DNA from: Microbacterium terrae
GTDB lineage: Bacteria; Actinomycetota; Actinomycetes; Actinomycetales; Microbacteriaceae
NCBI RefSeq assembly: GCF_017831975.1
Contig: NZ_JAFDSS010000001.1
Span: 992,001 to 1,056,000, forward strand
Reading direction: 5' to 3'
Length of the DNA stretch: 64,000 bases
Below the pieces are notes generated by a model. That model saw only the letters and a list, made by a program, of their open reading frames with translations. It was not told the DNA's origin and made no database searches. Positions within the stretch are counted from its first letter, which is position 1; every line of letters begins with the position of its first letter. The translations under genes and the position numbers were made by a program. Shown one piece after another: positions 24,560 through 35,572 of this stretch.

Positions 24560-25759
24560 ATGGCTGAACCCACCACGCCTGAGCTTCGCACCACCGCCCT
24601 GCACGCCCAGCACACCGCTCTCGGCGCCTCCTTCACCGACTTCGGCGGCTGGCTGATGCCGGTGCGCTACACGTCCGACCTCGCCGAGCATCACGCCGTG
24701 CGCACCGCCGCCGGGCTGTTCGACATCTCGCACATGGCGGAGTTCGTCGTCACCGGGCCGGACGCCGCAGGGTTCCTCGACCACGCGCTCGCCGGGGCCA
24801 TCTCGCCGATGCGAATCGGCAAGGCGAAGTACTCGCTGGTGCTGGCGGACTCGGGCGGCATCGTCGACGACGTGATCGTGTACCGACTGGGGGAGGAGCG
24901 CTTCCTGGTGATCGCGAACGCGGGAAACCGGGATGCCGTCGCCCAGGCCTTCGCGGAGCGGTCCGAGGACTTCGCCGCCCCGACCTCGCTCGATGAGCTG
25001 CCCGCGGGCGATTTCGCGTTCGTCGCCGGGTCACCGCGTGCCCTCGTCGAAGACATCACCGATCGGATGTCGCTGATCGCCGTGCAGGGGCCGCAGGCGC
25101 GCGCGATCATCGAGTCCGTGGCATCCGTCGCCGGTGTCACCCCGGCGCTCGCCGACCTCGGGTACTACGCGTGGGCCACGGGCACGTTCGGCGATGACGG
25201 ACTGTTCGTCGCCCGCACCGGATACACCGGTGAGGACGGGTTCGAGCTGCTCATCGCGAACCACGCCGCGGAGTCGCTGTGGAACGCGCTGCTCGAAGCC
25301 GGCGAGCCGTTCGGTCTCGTGCCTGCCGGTCTCGCCGCGCGCGACACGCTCCGGCTCGAGGCGGGCATGCCGCTCTACGGCCACGAGCTCTCGCTCGACA
25401 TGGTTCCCGCGCAGGCGGGCCTCGGCCGCGTCGTCGCCGTCGACAAGGCCGACTTCGTCGGCAAGTCGGGGCTCGCCGCCGTCGTCGCCTCGGCCGCCCC
25501 CGTGCTCGTCGGTCTCTCCGCCGAGGGGCGTCGCGCGGGTCGCGCCGGGTACGCCGTCTTCGACGGAGAGGGTCCGGATGCCGCACAGGTGGGCGAGATC
25601 ACCTCGGGCGCGCTCAGCCCGACCCTGGGGCATCCGATCGCCATGGCCTTCGTCTCTCCCGCGGTGTCGGCCGTCGACACCGTGCTCTACCTCGACGTGC
25701 GCGGCACCCGCATCCCCGCGACCGTCACCGCACTGCCCTTCTACCGCCGCGCCCAGTGA
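24560..25759 (+). CDS. gcvT: Glycine cleavage system T protein (aminomethyltransferase)
   Basis: 399 aa. It transfers the aminomethyl group from lipoyl-GcvH to tetrahydrofolate, giving 5,10-methylene-THF and ammonia. Family landmarks are [40 protein letters not shown], the folate-site region [17 protein letters not shown], and [21 protein letters not shown]. The start is fixed by the ribosome site in the riboswitch stem. It is the first gene of gcvT-gcvH-gcvP. Confidence 0.97.
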   Translation: MAEPTTPELRTTALHAQHTALGASFTDFGGWLMPVRYTSDLAEHHAVRTAAGLFDISHMAEFVVTGPDAAGFLDHALAGAISPMRIGKAKYSLVLADSGGIVDDVIVYRLGEERFLVIANAGNRDAVAQAFAERSEDFAAPTSLDELPAGDFAFVAGSPRALVEDITDRMSLIAVQGPQARAIIESVASVAGVTPALADLGYYAWATGTFGDDGLFVARTGYTGEDGFELLIANHAAESLWNALLEAGEPFGLVPAGLAARDTLRLEAGMPLYGHELSLDMVPAQAGLGRVVAVDKADFVGKSGLAAVVASAAPVLVGLSAEGRRAGRAGYAVFDGEGPDAAQVGEITSGALSPTLGHPIAMAFVSPAVSAVDTVLYLDVRGTRIPATVTALPFYRRAQ

Positions 25760-25806
25760 CCGGCACCGCCGCTTCTCCCGCTCATCCCACCCCACCGGAG
25801 GAAACC

Positions 25807-26186
25807 GTGACCGACCTCAACTCCCTCAAGTACACCGCCGAGCACGAATGGGTCTCCTTCGACGGCGACATCGCGACCGTCGGAATCACCGACTACGCCG
25901 CCGACAAGCTCGGCGACGTCGTCTTCGTCGAGCTGCCGGCCGCCGGCAGCACCGTCACCGCAGCCACCGTGGTCGGCGAGATCGAGTCGACCAAGTCGGT
26001 CGGCGAGCTCTACGCACCGCTCACCGGCGAGGTCGTCGAGGCCAACGACGCCGTGGTCGACGACCCGTCGCTGGTCAACTCGGCGCCGTTCGCCGAGGGC
26101 TGGCTCGTGAAGATCCGCGTCGACTCCGCCGAGGTCGACGGTCTCATGGACCGCGCCGCGTACGTGGCGCTCACGGGCGGCGACGC

Positions 26187-26190
<4 letters not shown>
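25807..26190 (+). CDS. gcvH: Glycine cleavage system H protein (lipoyl carrier)
   Basis: 127 aa, the normal length. [20 protein letters not shown] is the family N-terminus and the lipoylated lysine lies in [20 protein letters not shown]. GcvH carries the aminomethyl group between GcvP, GcvT and lipoamide dehydrogenase. A GGAGGAAA site precedes the GTG. Its stop overlaps the gcvP GTG (GTGA), giving coupled translation. Confidence 0.97.
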
Positions 26191-29072
<2,882 letters not shown>

Positions 29073-29081
29073 CCGGCCGTC

Positions 29082-29117
29082 ACGCCGACCCCCACGTCAC
29101 GGCGTGGGGGTCGGCGT
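29082..29117. terminator. Bidirectional terminator between gcvP and the CPBP gene (15-bp stem)
   Basis: ACGCCGACCCCCACG pairs perfectly with CGTGGGGGTCGGCGT across a 6-nt loop. The right arm is also coding sequence for the end of the CPBP protein, whose stop codon lies in the loop. Confidence 0.85.
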
Positions 29118-29936
29118 CGGCGTGGGCGTCGGGGCGGGGGCGAACACGCCGGGCCAGAGCGCGGCGGCCAGCGGGTAGCCGATGAACGCGACGATGTCGA
29201 TCAGTGCGTGCGCGATCACGAGGGGCATCACCCGGCCCCAGCGGCGATAGCACCAGCCGAACACCACCCCCATCGCGAAGTTGCCGATGATCGGACCGAA
29301 GCCCTGGTAGGCGTGGTAGGCCGCGCGCAGTCCCGCGGTCGACAGGATGATCGTCCACCAGCCCCACCCGAGCCGGCGGAGGCGGTCGAACAGGTACCCG
29401 ATGAAGATGACCTCCTCCGTGAGTCCGGCCCGGAGCGCCGCGAGGAGCAGAAGGGGAACCGTGAACCAGGAGGGGTCGAGCGGCGAGGCGTCGACCTGCA
29501 CCGTGATGCCGAGCGCCCGACCTCCGGCATACAGGGCGAGGCCGGGCACGCCGATCACGACGAGCAGCAGCGCCGCCTTGCCGAGGTCGCCGAGCGGATG
29601 ACGGAAGTCGAGCCCGATCCGGCGGAACGCAGACGAGCCCGGCTCCCACAGCAGCCAGAGTGCCAGGGCCACGGCGACGAGTCCGAAGCCCACCGCGAGG
29701 AACTGGTAGAGCACATCCCAGAAGGCCTGCGCGTCCGCTGACGGGTTGAGCGCGGTCGACTGATCCCCGAGCGACTGCTCCCGGGTGAGCGCCTGAACGA
29801 GGGCGAGTACGGAGTACAGGGCGGAGCGTCCGACCGACAGGGCGAGGAGGATGCCGATCTCCCACCACAGGCGCGTGCGAGCCGCGCGATCGAGCACGGG
29901 GCGATCTGGCACATTCAGATCCGGCGAAGCATCCAC
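29097..29936 (-). CDS. CPBP-family (CAAX protease-like) intramembrane metalloprotease
   Basis: 279 aa with about eight membrane helices. The family motifs are GLTEEVIFIGYLFDRLRR (the EExxx motif, with Ile where many members have Arg), AYHAYQGFGPIIGNFAMG and VIAHALIDIVAFIGY, supplying the Glu/Glu and His zinc ligands. Such proteins act as abortive CAAX-like proteases or in bacteriocin immunity; the role here is unknown. The C-terminus is a run of Pro-Thr pairs encoded inside the shared terminator hairpin. The start follows the first helix-compatible ATG. Confidence 0.88.
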   Translation of the reverse strand: MDASPDLNVPDRPVLDRAARTRLWWEIGILLALSVGRSALYSVLALVQALTREQSLGDQSTALNPSADAQAFWDVLYQFLAVGFGLVAVALALWLLWEPGSSAFRRIGLDFRHPLGDLGKAALLLVVIGVPGLALYAGGRALGITVQVDASPLDPSWFTVPLLLLAALRAGLTEEVIFIGYLFDRLRRLGWGWWTIILSTAGLRAAYHAYQGFGPIIGNFAMGVVFGWCYRRWGRVMPLVIAHALIDIVAFIGYPLAAALWPGVFAPAPTPTPTPTPTP

Positions 29937-30000
29937 GTTGTCAGATTGTCACACGCACGTCGCTTCGAGTTAAGGATATGTAACGGTTTGTCGATCCGGT

Positions 30001-30029
30001 TTGGAATGGACGCTACCCGTGCTTAGTGT
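30001..30029 (+). promoter_or_regulatory. Promoter of the peptide-importer operon
   Basis: TTGGAA (30001-30006), a 17-bp spacer and TAGTGT (30024-30029) form the best-spaced sigma-70-like promoter in the window. Transcription would start near 30036, about 55 nt before the lipoprotein GTG. Confidence 0.6.
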
Positions 30030-30090
30030 GTCCGTGTCCGTGTCCAGAGCTCCCACAGGCTGGACACTTAACCCTTGCACAGGAGGAAAT

Positions 30091-31956
30091 GTGAAGATCG
30101 CACGTCTTACGGCGGGCGTGGGGATCGTGGCAGTGGGCGCAATCGTGCTCGCCGGCTGCGGGAACCCCTACGAATCCGAAGTCGTGGAAGGCACGGAGAT
30201 CACGGTTGCGTACAACTCCGGGTTCTTCCACTTCAACGACGACAGCGGCGCCGGCAACAACACTGCCAACGGCAACGTCAAGTACATGACCGACACCGGT
30301 TTCTCGTACTACAACAACACGCCCGAGCTCGTGCACAACGAGGACTTCGGCTCGTTCGAGAAGGTTTCGGACGACCCGCTGACCGTCGAGTACACCATCA
30401 CGGCTGACGCCGTGTGGTCCGACGGAGTGCCGATCGACGAGGCCGACATGCTCCTGCAGTGGGCTGCCATCTCGGGCAATGTCACCGACGCGTTCGCGCC
30501 GGCCGCCACCACCGGCTACGCGCTGGTCACCGAGACCCCCGAGATCGACGACAAGAAGATCACGCTCGTCTACTCGGAGCCGTACGTGGACTGGGAGCTC
30601 GTCGGCCCGCTCGGCGTCTCGGCTCACGGCACCTACGCGCTCGCCTTCCCGGACGAGTACGCCGATGTGCAGGCCGCCTACGACACCTACGTCGGCTCGG
30701 ACGAAGAGGATGACCTCACCGCCTACCAGGACGCCGCCAAGGAGTTCGCCGAGACCGCCAAGGAGAAGGTCGTCACCGCCATCCAGGACGGCGACGAAGA
30801 GGTCCTCTCCGCTCTCGGTGAGGCGTGGAACACCGCTTACGGTTACACCACCCTGCCCGACAGCCCGGCTGCCGCGCTGACCAGCGGTGCGTACGTCATC
30901 GACGACATCGTCGAGGACCAGTACATCACCCTGGCCGCCAACCCGCTGTTCACCTGGGGCCCGTCGCCCAAGTTCGAGAAGATCACGGTTCGCACGATCA
31001 CCGACTCGACCACGGCGCTGCAGGCTCTCGAGGCCGGTGAGCTCGACATCTGGACCGGTCAGCCGACCGCCGACATCCTCGCTCTCGCGAACGAGATCGA
31101 CACCGCAACCGTGCAGACCGCCGTCCAGGCTTCGCACGAGCACGTCGACCTCACGGTCAACAACGGCGGCCCGTTCGACCCGGCCACCTACGGTGGCGAC
31201 GAGGCCAAGGCTCTCGCCGTCCGCCAGGCGTTCCTGAAGACGGTCCCGCGCCAGGAGATCGTCGACAAGATCATCAAGCCGCTGCAGGCTGACGCCGAGG
31301 TGCGCAACACCCACCTCGTCAGCCCCGCCGACACCGAGCGCTACCCGGTGCTGTCGGAGGCCAACGGCTCGGCCGACTACGCCGAGGTCGACATCGACGG
31401 CGCCAAGGCGCTGCTCGCCGAGGCCGGCGTGTCCGGTCCGGTCGAGGTCGGCTTCTGGTACCCCGAGGGCAACGTCCGTCGTGGTCAGGAGTTCGAGCTG
31501 ATCGCCGCTTCGGCTGCACTCGCCGGCTTCACGCTGGTCGACGAGAGCGAGCCCGACTGGCTGTTCACGGACCCCGCCGCGGTTCCGATCAACAACCACG
31601 ACGCCACGCTGTTCGCCTGGTCGCAGACCAGCCTCGCAGTCGGTGGATCCGACCAGATCTACGCCTGCTACAGCGACCCGCTCCAGAAGGGCGGCAACTA
31701 CAACGGCTACTGCGACGAGGACGTCACCGCGACGCTTCTCGAGCTGAACAAGACGTCGGACTTCGACGCTCAGACCGACCTGCTCGAGCAGGCCGAGACG
31801 GGCATCTGGGCTGACGCCGTGTCGCTGCCGATCTTCCAGTTCCCGGGTCTGCTCGTCTCGAGCGACCAGGTCAGCGAGGTCAAGTCGATGCCGCTGAGCC
31901 CGGACTACTTCTGGAACTACTGGGAGTGGACCCCGGTGGAGGCCGCTGCCGAGTAA
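30091..31956 (+). CDS. Peptide-type ABC importer substrate-binding lipoprotein (SBP family 5)
   Basis: 621 aa. The signal peptide ends in the lipobox IVLAGCGNP, so the mature protein is lipid-anchored outside the membrane. The family 5 fold (OppA/DppA) is recognised by SFEKVSDDPLTVEYTITADA, VWSDGVPIDEADML and the hinge region ending DYFWNYWEW. A Glu/Asp-rich stretch around EEDDLTAYQDAAKEF is an insert in the ligand domain. The GTG follows a strong AGGAGG. Peptide is the usual substrate, but the family also takes nickel, sugars and other ligands. Two hairpins separate it from the permease genes. Confidence 0.9.
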   Translation: MKIARLTAGVGIVAVGAIVLAGCGNPYESEVVEGTEITVAYNSGFFHFNDDSGAGNNTANGNVKYMTDTGFSYYNNTPELVHNEDFGSFEKVSDDPLTVEYTITADAVWSDGVPIDEADMLLQWAAISGNVTDAFAPAATTGYALVTETPEIDDKKITLVYSEPYVDWELVGPLGVSAHGTYALAFPDEYADVQAAYDTYVGSDEEDDLTAYQDAAKEFAETAKEKVVTAIQDGDEEVLSALGEAWNTAYGYTTLPDSPAAALTSGAYVIDDIVEDQYITLAANPLFTWGPSPKFEKITVRTITDSTTALQALEAGELDIWTGQPTADILALANEIDTATVQTAVQASHEHVDLTVNNGGPFDPATYGGDEAKALAVRQAFLKTVPRQEIVDKIIKPLQADAEVRNTHLVSPADTERYPVLSEANGSADYAEVDIDGAKALLAEAGVSGPVEVGFWYPEGNVRRGQEFELIAASAALAGFTLVDESEPDWLFTDPAAVPINNHDATLFAWSQTSLAVGGSDQIYACYSDPLQKGGNYNGYCDEDVTATLLELNKTSDFDAQTDLLEQAETGIWADAVSLPIFQFPGLLVSSDQVSEVKSMPLSPDYFWNYWEWTPVEAAAE

Positions 31957-31975
31957 TCCTTACTCGGTCGACCTC

Positions 31976-32008
31976 TCCTGAGGGAGCGGCCCAGCCGCTC
32001 CCTCAGGA
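31976..32008 (+). terminator. Intercistronic hairpin after the binding-protein gene (14-bp stem)
   Basis: TCCTGAGGGAGCGG and CCGCTCCCTCAGGA pair perfectly around a 5-nt loop, 20 bp after the stop codon. It probably lowers read-through to the permeases or protects the upstream mRNA end. Confidence 0.7.
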
Positions 32009-32020
32009 CGACACCGAACC

Positions 32021-32058
32021 GACTGTGGGCGCCGTGGTGACCCCCGGCGCCCACAGTC
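32021..32058 (+). terminator. Second intercistronic hairpin (13-bp stem)
   Basis: GACTGTGGGCGCC and GGCGCCCACAGTC pair perfectly around 12 nt, just downstream of the first hairpin. A TAGCTT box at 32103-32108 could restart transcription for the permeases. Confidence 0.6.
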
Positions 32059-32174
32059 ACGTCGTCACGCGGACAGCCATACCTGTCCGTACATCGGCGT
32101 AGTAGCTTGAGCACACCGCTCCCGATCGGAACGAACTCCATGAGCAATCTGAACTCCCCGCGTGGAGGCCGGCG

Positions 32175-33719
32175 ATGCTGACCTTCATCCTGAGGCGTCT
32201 GGGCGCGACCCTTCTGGTCCTGCTCGTCGCCTCATTCGTCGTGTACACGCTGACAGCGATCACGTCCGACCCGCTGAACGACCTGAGGGGGTCGAGCGCC
32301 CCCAACCGTGAGGAGCTCATCGCCTTCCGAACGGCTCAGCTCGGCCTCGACCAGCCGATCGTCGTCCGCTACTTCTCATGGCTCGCGGGGGCGTCGAAGT
32401 GCCTCGTGCCCTTCGTCCTGGAGTGCGATCTCGGAACCGCGTTCACGCGCAGCTATCAGCCGGTGACGGATGCCGTCGGCGCAGCAGCGTCGTCGACGAT
32501 CCAGCTCGTCACCGCCGCGACCATCGTCGCCATCATCTTCGGCATCACGATCGGCATCCTGACCGCTCTGCGTCAGTACAGCGGCTTCGACTACACCGTC
32601 ACGTTCCTCACGTTCATCGTGTACTCGCTCCCGATCTTCTGGGTCGCGGTGCTCCTCAAGGAGTACGGTGCGATCCGCTTCAACGAATTCCTGAGCGACC
32701 CCGTCGTCACGGTGCCTGCCGTGCTCATCACCGGCCTCGTCTGGGGAATCATCGTGATGAGCATCCTCGGCGGCAGTTGGAAGAAGCGCCTCATCGCCTT
32801 CGCCTCGGCGTTCGTCGCCACCGGCGGACTGCTCTTCCTCCTCGGCGCCACCGGCTGGTTCTCGGACCCGCGCATCGGCATCATCGGCGTCGCGATCACC
32901 GGCATCGGCGCCGCGATCGGCGTCACGGCGCTGTCGACCGGCCTCGCCAACCGCCGGGCGCTATACGCATCGCTCATCACCGTCGGCATCTGGCTGGCGC
33001 TGTACCAGCCGCTGCAGTACCTCTTCTTCTACGTCCCCACTGCATGGATGCTCCTCGGCGTCGGTGTCGTCGGCATCGCGTTCGCGATCGGGGTCGGCAT
33101 CCTCGTCGGCGGCGACGGCAAGAAGGAGACGGCGCGCACCGCCGCGATCGTCAGCTTCATCACGTTCTTCGTGATCGTCGTCGACCGTGTCATGCTCGTG
33201 TACACGGACTACGTCGACCGCATCCCGCAGTCGGGCGTCATCGCGACCATCGGATCGCGCACGCCGGGTCTGCAGGGCGACATGTGGTTCGAGATCCTCG
33301 ACGGCTTCGCGCACCTCGTCCTCCCGACGATCGCGCTGGCGCTGGTGTCGATCGCGGCCTACACGCGCTACTCGCGGGCGAGCCTGCTCGAGGTGATGAA
33401 CCAGGACTACGTGCGCACCGCGCGGGCGAAGGGCCTCACCGAGCGCACCGTCGTGATGCGCCACTCGATGCGCAACGCGCTCATCCCGATCGCGACGATC
33501 ATCGCGTTCGACATCGGTGCGCTCATCGGCGGCGCGGTCATCACCGAGACGATCTTCGCCTGGAAGGGCATGGGTGCACTCTTCGTCGACGGCCTCGAAC
33601 TCGGTGACGTCAACCTCGTCATGGGCTTCTTCGTCGTCACGGGCATCCTCGCCGTCATCTTCAACCTCGTCGCGGACCTGCTGTACTCCGCACTCGACCC
33701 CAGGATCCGGGTGAGCTGA
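32175..33719 (+). CDS. Peptide ABC importer permease, DppB-type with large insertion
   Basis: 514 aa, against roughly 310-340 for DppB/OppB. The N-terminus (LTFILRRLGATLLVLLVASF) and the cytoplasmic EAA loop (DYVRTARAKGLTERTVVMRH followed by SMRNALIPIA) are canonical. Between residues about 165 and 345 an extra hydrophobic region with about five or six helices interrupts the fold; the normal sequence resumes at IPQSGVIATIG and HLVLPTIALALVSIAAYTRY. Both flanks and the frame are intact. A GGAGG site precedes the ATG. The next gene starts 1 bp after its stop. Confidence 0.92.
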   Translation: MLTFILRRLGATLLVLLVASFVVYTLTAITSDPLNDLRGSSAPNREELIAFRTAQLGLDQPIVVRYFSWLAGASKCLVPFVLECDLGTAFTRSYQPVTDAVGAAASSTIQLVTAATIVAIIFGITIGILTALRQYSGFDYTVTFLTFIVYSLPIFWVAVLLKEYGAIRFNEFLSDPVVTVPAVLITGLVWGIIVMSILGGSWKKRLIAFASAFVATGGLLFLLGATGWFSDPRIGIIGVAITGIGAAIGVTALSTGLANRRALYASLITVGIWLALYQPLQYLFFYVPTAWMLLGVGVVGIAFAIGVGILVGGDGKKETARTAAIVSFITFFVIVVDRVMLVYTDYVDRIPQSGVIATIGSRTPGLQGDMWFEILDGFAHLVLPTIALALVSIAAYTRYSRASLLEVMNQDYVRTARAKGLTERTVVMRHSMRNALIPIATIIAFDIGALIGGAVITETIFAWKGMGALFVDGLELGDVNLVMGFFVVTGILAVIFNLVADLLYSALDPRIRVS

Positions 33720-33720
33720 C

Positions 33721-34953
33721 ATGGCGACCACAATCCCCACAGACGCGCCGCAGGAAGACCGCGGCAGCGAGCAGAGCATCGAGCAGAAGGCGATCGCCGG
33801 CCTCAGCCAGGGCGCCCTCGTGCGCCGCCGGTTCCTGCGCCACCGCGGAGCGATGATCTCGCTCGTCGTGCTCGTCATCGTGATCGTGCTGGCCTTCACC
33901 TCGGTCGGCACCGTCGTCGGCGGCACGGGCAAGCTCACGGCGCTGTCCGACGGCACGCTGAGCATCGACGGCTACCGCATCCCGGGCTGGTGGCCCCTCA
34001 ACTGGTGGACCAGCTACCCGATCGTCAACGGCGGTCAGCCCACGCTGACGCTGTGGCCGTTCAGCCTCGGCGAGCACCCGTTCGGTCAGGACACCCTGGG
34101 CAAGGACATCTTCGCCCAGGTCATGCGCGGCACCCAGCAGTCGCTGACGGTCATGTTCCTCGTCGGCGTCCTGTCGCTGGTGATGGGCACCCTCGTCGGT
34201 GCGCTCTCGGGCTTCTTCCGCGGCTGGACCGACTCGCTCCTCATGCGCTTCACCGACGTGATCATCATTATCCCGATCATCGTCATCGGCTCGATCTTCG
34301 GAAAGCTGTTCGGCGGCAACGCCATCGTGTTCGGCGTCTTCCTGGGTCTCCTCAGCTGGACGGGCCTCGCGCGTCTGGTCCGCGGTGACTTCCTGGCGCT
34401 GCGCGAACGCGAGTTCGTGGATGCCGCGCGCGTGGCCGGCGCCAGCAGCGGGCGGATCATCTTCCGGCACATCCTGCCGAACGCGGTCGGCGTCATCATC
34501 GTCAACACCACGCTCCTCATGAGCGCCGCGGTTCTGACCGAGGCGGCGCTGAGCTTCATCGGGTTCGGCATCACGCCCCCCGACGTGTCGCTCGGCCAGA
34601 TCATCAGCGAGTACCGCGAGGCGTTCCGCACGCGGCCGTGGCTGTTCTGGTGGCCGGGTCTGTTCATCGTCATCCTGGCGCTGTGCATCAACTTCATCGG
34701 CGACGGTCTGCGCGATGCGTTCGACCCGCGCCAGCAGCGCACGGTGGGCCGCAAGGCGCAGCGCGCGGTGGCGGCGATCCCGTCGGTGCAGGCCGTGCAG
34801 ATGGCCGACGTCCCGACGTCGTTCGACGACCCGGAGCTGCCGGACGCGTACCTCGAGGAGTCGGAGTCGCGCGCTGCGCGCGACGAGGACCCCGCCACGC
34901 GCCCCGACAGCGGCTTCGACGACGACGACACGCCCCAGGGCGGCCGGGCGTGA
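33721..34953 (+). CDS. Peptide ABC importer permease, DppC-type
   Basis: 410 aa. An N-terminal cytosolic extension (about 40 residues) precedes the first helix (ISLVVLVIVIVLAFTSVGT). A periplasmic loop with WWPLNWWTSYPIVNGG follows, then HPFGQDTLGKDIFAQVMRGT and the EAA loop EFVDAARVAGASSGRIIFRH. The C-terminal 60 residues are acidic and disordered (SFDDPELPDAYLEESESR). It pairs with the upstream permease to form the membrane channel. Confidence 0.93.
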   Translation: MATTIPTDAPQEDRGSEQSIEQKAIAGLSQGALVRRRFLRHRGAMISLVVLVIVIVLAFTSVGTVVGGTGKLTALSDGTLSIDGYRIPGWWPLNWWTSYPIVNGGQPTLTLWPFSLGEHPFGQDTLGKDIFAQVMRGTQQSLTVMFLVGVLSLVMGTLVGALSGFFRGWTDSLLMRFTDVIIIIPIIVIGSIFGKLFGGNAIVFGVFLGLLSWTGLARLVRGDFLALREREFVDAARVAGASSGRIIFRHILPNAVGVIIVNTTLLMSAAVLTEAALSFIGFGITPPDVSLGQIISEYREAFRTRPWLFWWPGLFIVILALCINFIGDGLRDAFDPRQQRTVGRKAQRAVAAIPSVQAVQMADVPTSFDDPELPDAYLEESESRAARDEDPATRPDSGFDDDDTPQGGRA

Positions 34954-34955
34954 GG

Positions 34956-35543
34956 TCAGGCCAGGCTGAACAGGGCCGCCGCGACCAGCGCGACGGTCAC
35001 CACGAGCGCCGGGATGTTCCACGTCGTGGCGGTGCCGCCCTCCAGGTCGGCACCGCCCTGGCGGCGGTACGTCTCGAGGGTGCGGCGCACGAGCGCCGCG
35101 GCTCCGCCCGACAGGCTCGACTCCGAGTCGGACGGGCGGCGGCTGTCACCCTCGCCGGGCACGCCGGCGACCTCCTCGCGCCTCGTCGACAGTGCCTGAC
35201 GGGCGCCCGGGGCGGGAGCCGCCCAGGCGCGGATGCGGGCACCGGAGCGCGTCGTGATGGTGAGCGCGTAGCGCGAGTCCACCTCGTCGACGTCGCCCCA
35301 GGGCACGCGGTGGGTGCGCACGAGGTTGCGCACCTCGACGAAGCCGTCGGTGACGGTGACCCGCGGATGCACGTAGAGCAGGTACGCGAGCCACGCCACG
35401 AGGACGATCGGCCAGCCCCAGCGGGCCAGCGATCCGAGGCCGTCCGAGACGGCCATGAAGACGAGGGCTGTGACGCACACCGCGATCGCACAGATCGCGA
35501 GGATCACCCCGCCGCGCGGACGGAAGACGACCGGCTGGGACAT
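34956..35543 (-). CDS. PH-domain-like membrane protein, antisense inside the importer operon
   Basis: 195 aa. Two N-terminal membrane helices (VILAICAIAVCVTALVFMAV and WPIVLVAWLAYLLYVHPRV) lead into VTVTDGFVEVRNLVRTHRVP and WGDVDEVDSRYALTITTRSG, the pattern of actinobacterial bacterial-PH proteins. A third helix closes the C-terminus (NIPALVVTVALVAAALFSL). It lies 2 bp after the permease stop on the opposite strand and 30 bp from the ATPase gene start. A CAGGAT box lies 6 nt before its ATG. Its link to transport is unknown. Confidence 0.8.
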   Translation of the reverse strand: MSQPVVFRPRGGVILAICAIAVCVTALVFMAVSDGLGSLARWGWPIVLVAWLAYLLYVHPRVTVTDGFVEVRNLVRTHRVPWGDVDEVDSRYALTITTRSGARIRAWAAPAPGARQALSTRREEVAGVPGEGDSRRPSDSESSLSGGAAALVRRTLETYRRQGGADLEGGTATTWNIPALVVTVALVAAALFSLA

Positions 35544-35572
35544 TCGACCATCCTGACACGAGGGACCACACG

